Shown here piece by piece: positions 59,412-64,000 of a DNA stretch of 64,000 nucleotides; position 1 is the stretch's first letter; each line of letters opens with the position of its first letter. Location: NCBI GenBank assembly GCA_016192825.1, contig JACPTK010000117.1:1-64000 (forward strand), read 5' to 3'. This DNA is from Betaproteobacteria bacterium (lineage in GTDB: Bacteria; Pseudomonadota; Gammaproteobacteria; Burkholderiales; SG8-41). The notes under the pieces are model-generated. The model saw only the letters and a program-made list of their open reading frames with translations, did no database searches and was not told the DNA's origin. The position numbers and the translations under genes were made by a program.

Positions 59412-61028
59412 TTACCGGGCCGTTCTCCGGTAAAGTCTGTAGCGCTCGTCCTTGTCCCCCGGCCGCGCGCCTTCCCACACCTTCTGCCACGGGCCGGGCG
59501 GCGCGAATTCCTCCAGCGGCGTGCCCTGCGCCAGCATGAACTCGCAGGCGCGCCGCCGCCCGGGTACTTCCTCGCGGTGGGTGATGACCCCCGCGAAGTA
59601 GTGCAGCATCGCGCGCTGCGGCTCGCCGAGGTTGCGGCTCGACAGGCAGTCGTACTGTTTCGGCAGCACCAACTGGAGCGAAGCGACCACCGAGCGGTAG
59701 CTCTTCACGTTGTCGGCCCAGCCGAGGAAGAGCGTGGCCATCAGCGCCCAGATGGTGGTGAGGCCCGCGCCCCATACGACGACCGGGCGCATCGGGGTCT
59801 TGCGGAACGACGCCAGCACCGCGAACCAGAACAGCGTGTAGGCGGCGCCCAGCGCGAAGGGCAGCCAGCGGAACCCGGGCGCGTAACCGGGACGGATCCG
59901 GTGCAGGTGCTCGTGCAGGCGCGCCGGCACGCCGAGCTCGAGGCCGCTCCAGTAGAACCAGAACACGACCACGAAGAACGTGACGGTCATGGCGCTGAAC
60001 CAGTACCACGCATGGGCCGCGCCGCGGCGCAGCGTCTCGGGCGCCGGCACCGCCAGCAGCGAGAGGGGGAGCAGCAACGGCAGCGCATAGAGCTCGCGTG
60101 CTTGCGACGAGCCCGACAGCACCACCAGCGTCAGCGCGAAGCCGGTGACCGGCAGCACGATCGCCGGTCGCGCAAAGCCGGCGGTCCGCGCGCGCCACAG
60201 CGTCCACAGCGCGAGCAGCCACACCGGGAACGCGTACCACGGCAGGATCTGCAGGTAATAGAGCGTGCCGGCTCGCGCGCCGCGCGACTGGCCGAAGTAT
60301 TGCCCGAGGTTCTCGCCCCACAGCCAGGCCTCGAACAGCGCCGGCGCGCGCTGGTGGAGCAGGAGCGGCCAGATCGAGAGCCACGGCGCGGCCGCGACGG
60401 CCGCCACCGCGAGCGCCCTTGCATAGTCGCGGCTGCGCCAGTCGCGCCCCAGCAGCGGGAGCGCGAGAGCGGTCGCGCCCAGGACTGCCGGCGCGAGCAG
60501 CCCGTTGGCGAGAAATCCGACGCCGATGCCGGTGCCGATCCAGAAACCGCCCAGCAGCGGCCGCTGGAGCGCCGCCGCGAACCCGTAGTAGGCCATCGCG
60601 AAGCCGGCCAGCAGCGCCATGTCGGTGATGAGCAGGTGCGCGCGCACGACGAACCCGAAGCAGCCGAGCAGCAGCAGCGCCGAGACCGCGCCGTAACGCG
60701 TGCCGTAGAGGCCGCGGCCGGCGAGCGCGATGAAGGCGAACGTGGCCGCCATCCAGAATCCGCTCGCGAGCCGGGCCGCATCGTGCAGCGGCAGCGCGAA
60801 CGAGAACAGCTTCGCGGTCGCCGCCGCGCTGAGGTAGAACAGCGGCGGCTTGTCGAGGAACGGCTCGCCGGCGAGCGTCGGCACCACCCACGAGCCGCCG
60901 CGCAGGATCTCGTATACCACCCCGAAGGTGTGAGCCTCGTCCGGCTTCCACGGGTCGTGGCCGACGAGACCGGGCAGGATCCAGGCGGCGCAGAGCAAGG
61001 CGACGAGCAGGCTGCGCTGCGAAATCAT
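59412..61028 (-). CDS. ArnT-like (GT39/GT83) membrane glycosyltransferase
   Basis: Transfers sugars from lipid-linked donors in the periplasm. The 538-residue product has a first helix, HDPWKPDEAHTFGVVYEILRGGSWVVPTLAGEPFLDKPPLFYLSAA with the catalytic-type DE, about ten or more membrane segments and a C-terminal soluble domain (PKQYDCLSSRNLGEPQRAMLHYF...). Lipid A modification by aminoarabinose is one possible role, but no arn operon is nearby. A truncated copy of its 3' end lies at 56.8-57.0 kb. Confidence 0.83.
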   Translation of the reverse strand: MISQRSLLVALLCAAWILPGLVGHDPWKPDEAHTFGVVYEILRGGSWVVPTLAGEPFLDKPPLFYLSAAATAKLFSFALPLHDAARLASGFWMAATFAFIALAGRGLYGTRYGAVSALLLLGCFGFVVRAHLLITDMALLAGFAMAYYGFAAALQRPLLGGFWIGTGIGVGFLANGLLAPAVLGATALALPLLGRDWRSRDYARALAVAAVAAAPWLSIWPLLLHQRAPALFEAWLWGENLGQYFGQSRGARAGTLYYLQILPWYAFPVWLLALWTLWRARTAGFARPAIVLPVTGFALTLVVLSGSSQARELYALPLLLPLSLLAVPAPETLRRGAAHAWYWFSAMTVTFFVVVFWFYWSGLELGVPARLHEHLHRIRPGYAPGFRWLPFALGAAYTLFWFAVLASFRKTPMRPVVVWGAGLTTIWALMATLFLGWADNVKSYRSVVASLQLVLPKQYDCLSSRNLGEPQRAMLHYFAGVITHREEVPGRRRACEFMLAQGTPLEEFAPPGPWQKVWEGARPGDKDERYRLYRRTAR

Positions 61029-61087
61029 TCGCGGGACGTCCGGATTGGATGGGGGATGCGCATTTCTTGTTTAAGCGGAATTATCGC

Positions 61088-61225
61088 ATCACTGGCGCGG
61101 GAGAGCGGGAGCGCGGGAGAGCGAAGTAGGACCCTTTCACAATCTGCCGGCCTCTCGATCTCCCGGATTTTGTCGATCTCCCGACCTCCCGATCTCCCGA
61201 CCTCCCGACCTCCCGATCTCACGGC
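61088..61225. repeat. GGGAGAGC arm and inverted CTCCCGAC array
   Basis: 61088-61124 has GCGGGAGAGCGGGAGCGCGG; 61146-61225 has an 8-nt-period array (GATCTCCC, GACCTCCC repeated). They are inverted arms of the same family as 58.0-58.4 kb, adjacent to the BepA-like gene stop. Confidence 0.88.
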
Positions 61226-61226
61226 C

Positions 61227-62678
61227 TCATTCAACGATCTTGAGGGACTGGCCCGCCACCGGCTCCCCCGCCGGATAGAGGCCGTTGATCACGCGCAGGT
61301 GTGCTTCGGCGAAACGCCCCAGCGGCGCGCGGCGCGCGAGCTCCGCGAACGTGGTCCCCGGCTGGGCGGTGATCACCCGCAGCCGCAGCGGGCGCGCGAG
61401 CGCGCGTTCCTGCTCGGTGATGGCGTGAAAGCTCGTGAGCGCGGACTGGATCTCGCCCTGGTGCTGATTGAACGCCGCGCCCGTGCGCGCCTGCGCGCCA
61501 ATGAGGTAAGCGGTTTCGCCGAGAAACACGCAGGCGACCCGCGTCGGACGGCCGCTGATGCTGGTGGTCGCGATCGCGCCCTGCAGGGCGTTCACGGTGG
61601 TCGGCGAGACTTCCGTCCCGGACGGCAGCCGCAGCGCCCGGCGCAGCACGTCCGCCGGCGTGCCCTTCGCCGGGCCGCCGGCGCGCAGGTCGATCAGCGC
61701 CTCGCCGCCGGGGCTCGCGGCGGTCACGTTCTCGGGCCGGTTCTGCACCCGCCAGCCCGCGGGAAAGCGCATGGCGAAGCCGAGTTCCGCGTGATAGAAG
61801 TGGCCGTCGCGCACGATCCCCTGGCTCGGGCTGTCGCCGAAGATCATGCGGTCGGCGCGGCGCAGGAACTCCTCCTGCGCGGTGCGCGTCGAGGCCTGCT
61901 TGAAGCGGGCGGCCTCGCCCACCACCTGCCGCAGCCGGGTGTCGTTGTCGGGGTGGGTGGCGAACAGGCCGTGATAGGCGCGCGGCTGGCGTCCTTCGGC
62001 CTTCGCCACCTCGGCGTCGAACAGCTCCTGGTTCTTGAGCACGCCGACCACCTTCACCATCGCCTGCGGATCGTAGCCGGTGCGCGCGAGATACTCGGCG
62101 CCGAGGCGGTCGGCCTCCAGCTCGTGCTCGCGCCCGTAGCCGGAGAGCAGCACGTTGCCGAGCAGATTGACCAGGTTGTCGCCGAGGACGCCGCGCGCCT
62201 CCGGCACGAAGATCTGCAGGATCGAGGCGCCGATGCCCGCCGCGGTGGCGGCGGTGAGCTGCTGCACCGAGTGGCGCGCCGTGACGTGCCCGAGCTCGTG
62301 GCCGAGCACCGAGGCGAGCTCAGCCTCCGAGTTGAGATAGGCGAGGATGCCGCGCGTGATGTAGATGTAGCCGCCGGGCAGCGCGAAGGCGTTGACCTCG
62401 GGCGAGTCCACCACCAGGAAGCGGTACTCGATGCCGGGACGATGGCTCGCCTTGGCGAGCCGCTGGCCGATCTCGCTCACGTACTGCTGCAGTGGCGCGC
62501 TGTCGTAGGCGCTGTACTGCTTGCGCACGTTCGCGTCCTCGCGCCGGCCGATGGCGATCTCCTGCGACTCGGAGATCAGCACCAGGTTCGGGCTGCCGGT
62601 GACCGGGTTCTGCGCGCAGTTGGCCAGCGCGGCCGCGACGAGCAGCGCCGCGAAGCGCGTGAGCGGTGCCGGTTTCAT
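61227..62678 (-). CDS. BepA-like M48 metalloprotease, lipoprotein
   Basis: Periplasmic protease/chaperone for outer-membrane protein assembly. The 483-residue product has a lipobox-like LANC end to its signal, the zinc site HELGHVTARH near residue 130, REHELEADRLGAEYLA with the third ligand, and a C-terminal extension with a LysM-like part (LRVITAQPGTTFAELARRAPLGRFAEAHLRVINGLYP). Member of the BepA/LoiP group. Confidence 0.9.
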   Translation of the reverse strand: MKPAPLTRFAALLVAAALANCAQNPVTGSPNLVLISESQEIAIGRREDANVRKQYSAYDSAPLQQYVSEIGQRLAKASHRPGIEYRFLVVDSPEVNAFALPGGYIYITRGILAYLNSEAELASVLGHELGHVTARHSVQQLTAATAAGIGASILQIFVPEARGVLGDNLVNLLGNVLLSGYGREHELEADRLGAEYLARTGYDPQAMVKVVGVLKNQELFDAEVAKAEGRQPRAYHGLFATHPDNDTRLRQVVGEAARFKQASTRTAQEEFLRRADRMIFGDSPSQGIVRDGHFYHAELGFAMRFPAGWRVQNRPENVTAASPGGEALIDLRAGGPAKGTPADVLRRALRLPSGTEVSPTTVNALQGAIATTSISGRPTRVACVFLGETAYLIGAQARTGAAFNQHQGEIQSALTSFHAITEQERALARPLRLRVITAQPGTTFAELARRAPLGRFAEAHLRVINGLYPAGEPVAGQSLKIVE

Positions 62679-62742
62679 GAGCGAATTTTACCCGCCGGCA
62701 TGGTGAAGCACGAATCTGGTGCGCTCCGCACCATTAACGTGC

Positions 62743-62866
62743 ATGTTTTCCGCCAATGCTCCGGCGGAAAACATTATGAGGCGCTTCGAGCAGCCTTCGA
62801 TAACCGAGCCAAATCAAATCGTTGATGCTTCTTTTTGATCGATTCGCGACCGGTCGCAAATCGATC
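62743..62866. promoter_or_regulatory. Hairpin and 30-bp palindrome upstream of NrtA-like gene
   Basis: ATGTTTTCCGCC / GGCGGAAAACAT is a perfect 12-bp stem (62743-62774). At 62837-62866, GATCGATTCGCGAC followed by CGGTCGCAAATCGATC forms a 30-base palindrome with one mismatched pair. The second is about 50 bases before the gene start and has the form of an operator. Confidence 0.6.
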
Positions 62867-62916
62867 TGGTATGCATCGTGCAATGGTGCAGGCATCGCTC
62901 TCAACAGGAGGCCGTG

Positions 62917-64000
62917 ATGTCTGCATTCAAGGATCCATTCAACCCCGAAGTGAAGCTCGGCTGCGGTTGCGGCCGGCACTACGATCAGGCCGAGCACGAC
63001 GCCGATCTCGCGCGCGCGGGCGGCGACACGGATGCGCTCGCCAGCCGCGCCGTCGACCAGGCCGTGATGCGCGCGCTGTTTCCCCACGACGGCACGCGCC
63101 GGCGCTTCCTGAGAGCGGTGGGCGCGAACACGGCGATGGCGGCGATCGCGCAGTTCTTCCCGCTGGCCGCCGCGCGCGAGGCGTTCGCACAGGGCAAGGG
63201 CGAGATCGAGAAACCCAACCTCAAGGTGGGCTTCATTCCGATCACCTGCGCCACGCCCATCATCATGTCGCAGCCCATGGGTTTCTTCGGGCGCGCCGGG
63301 CTGAACGTCGACGTGGTGAAGACCGCGGGCTGGGCGGTGGTGCGGGACAAGACCCTCAACAAGGAGTACGACGCCGCGCACATGCTCTCGCCGATGCCGC
63401 TCGCCATCACCCTCGGAGTCGGCTCGCGCCCCATCCCGTACACCATGCCGGCGGTGGAGAACATCAACGGGCAGGCGATCACGCTGGCGATCAAGCACAA
63501 GGATCGGCGCGATCCGAAGTCGTGGAAGGGCTTCAAATTCGCCGTGCCGTTCGACTACTCGATGCACAACTACCTGCTGCGCTATTTCGTGGCGGAGCAC
63601 GGCATCGACCCCGACAAGGACATCCAGATCCGCTCGGTGCCGCCGCCCGAGATGGTGGCGAACCTGCGCGCCGACAACATCGACGGCTTTCTCGCGCCGG
63701 ACCCGGTCAACCAGCGCGCGGTCTACGACGGCGTGGGCTACATCCACACCCTGACCAAGGACATCTGGGAAGGCCATCCGTGCTGCGCGTTCGCCGCGAG
63801 CAAGGAGTTCGTGACGAAGCTGCCCAACACCTACCGCGCGCTGCTCAAGGCGATCATGGAAGCGACCGCGTTCGCCACCAAGTCCGAGAACCGCAAGCAG
63901 ATCGCGGAGGCGATCGCGCCGGCGAATTACCTCAACCAGCCCGTCACCGTGGTCGAGCAGGTGCTGACCGGCACCTACGCCGACGGCCTGGGCAACGTGA
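62917..64000 (+). CDS. NrtA/CmpA-type ABC transporter substrate-binding protein (partial)
   Basis: Binds nitrate, bicarbonate or a related anion for an ABC importer. The partial product (361 residues to the window end, no stop) has an N-terminal cysteine segment (LGCGCGRHYDQ), a Tat signal TRRRFLRAVG and the CmpA/NrtA pattern LKVGFIPITCATPIIMSQPMGFF, KTAGWAVVRDKTLN, AAHMLSPMPLAITLG, GFLAPDPVNQRAVYDGVGYIHTLTKDIWEGHPCCAFA. AGGAGG precedes ATG 62917. It is absent from the track because it is open at the end; permease and ATPase genes should follow. Confidence 0.87.
   Translation, partial: MSAFKDPFNPEVKLGCGCGRHYDQAEHDADLARAGGDTDALASRAVDQAVMRALFPHDGTRRRFLRAVGANTAMAAIAQFFPLAAAREAFAQGKGEIEKPNLKVGFIPITCATPIIMSQPMGFFGRAGLNVDVVKTAGWAVVRDKTLNKEYDAAHMLSPMPLAITLGVGSRPIPYTMPAVENINGQAITLAIKHKDRRDPKSWKGFKFAVPFDYSMHNYLLRYFVAEHGIDPDKDIQIRSVPPPEMVANLRADNIDGFLAPDPVNQRAVYDGVGYIHTLTKDIWEGHPCCAFAASKEFVTKLPNTYRALLKAIMEATAFATKSENRKQIAEAIAPANYLNQPVTVVEQVLTGTYADGLGNV

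Noticed and set aside
59358-62825. 1155-residue plus-strand ORF over the glycosyltransferase and protease genes
   Set aside because: Shadow frame: low-complexity Arg/Glu/Gln composition, crosses repeats, and both opposite-strand genes have clear family motifs.
62734-63777. 347-residue minus-strand ORF at the window end
   Set aside because: Antisense to the NrtA/CmpA-like gene, which has a ribosome-binding site, Tat signal and family motifs but is missing from the track only because it is cut.

Overview
The window is GC-rich, densely coded chromosomal DNA from a betaproteobacterium, probably a Burkholderiales-like environmental lineage. This is inferred from the proteins: the PP0621-pilS-pilR-ampD block beside tRNA-Pro and ispB/rplU/rpmA, a PhaM-type PHA-granule protein, a DUF6494 protein, a KTSC protein, a large EF-G paralogue, and a TctC (Bug) transport gene set. 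No plasmid, phage or rRNA genes are visible, and only one tRNA was found.

Layout. 0-6.4 kb: ribosomal proteins L27/L21 (leftward), octaprenyl diphosphate synthase, tRNA-Pro(CGG), a membrane zinc-ribbon-like protein, the type IV pilus two-component system PilS/PilR, and AmpD. 6.4-11.7 kb: class Ia ribonucleotide reductase nrdAB behind a probable NrdR operator, then small proteins including an H1-like basic protein. 12-18 kb: accessory region with DUF302 and KTSC proteins, a CopG-like module, a short RHS-core exported protein with a cysteine-rich tip and a candidate membrane immunity protein, and two unrecognised lower-GC genes. 17.7-31 kb: threonine aldolase, HAD phosphatase, EF-G paralogue, ECF sigma/anti-sigma pair, lytic transglycosylase, PhaM, quinone oxidoreductase, proline iminopeptidase. 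31-49 kb: malic enzyme (maeB), fumarase C, a PAS-GGDEF cyclase, SDR, DegP-type protease, NUDIX hydrolase, patatin, GreB, CobD/CbiB-like protein, RsgA, pterin dehydratase, Ste24-type protease, oligoribonuclease, Pgi. 49-64 kb: EI24 protein, tripartite tricarboxylate transporter (TctC plus a TctA-TctB fusion), cupin, a CadC/TPR regulator, two PIN-type toxin-antitoxin modules, an ArnT-like glycosyltransferase, a BepA-like lipoprotein protease, and the start of an NrtA/CmpA-type binding protein cut by the window end.

The most striking property is the intergenic DNA. At least eight unrelated repeat families (periods 7, 8 or 9 nt, plus palindromic REP-like hairpins) fill the gaps between genes. Many occur as two inverted arms around a short spacer. 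They often overlap stop codons, sit directly against start codons, or replace the 5' ends of genes (KTSC, fumC, pilR). Several gene remnants (TauD-like, MetE-like, oxidoreductase-like, glycosyltransferase 3' end) lie among or beside them, suggesting repeat-driven remodelling of intergenic regions. All functional names come from reading motifs by eye; no database search was run.
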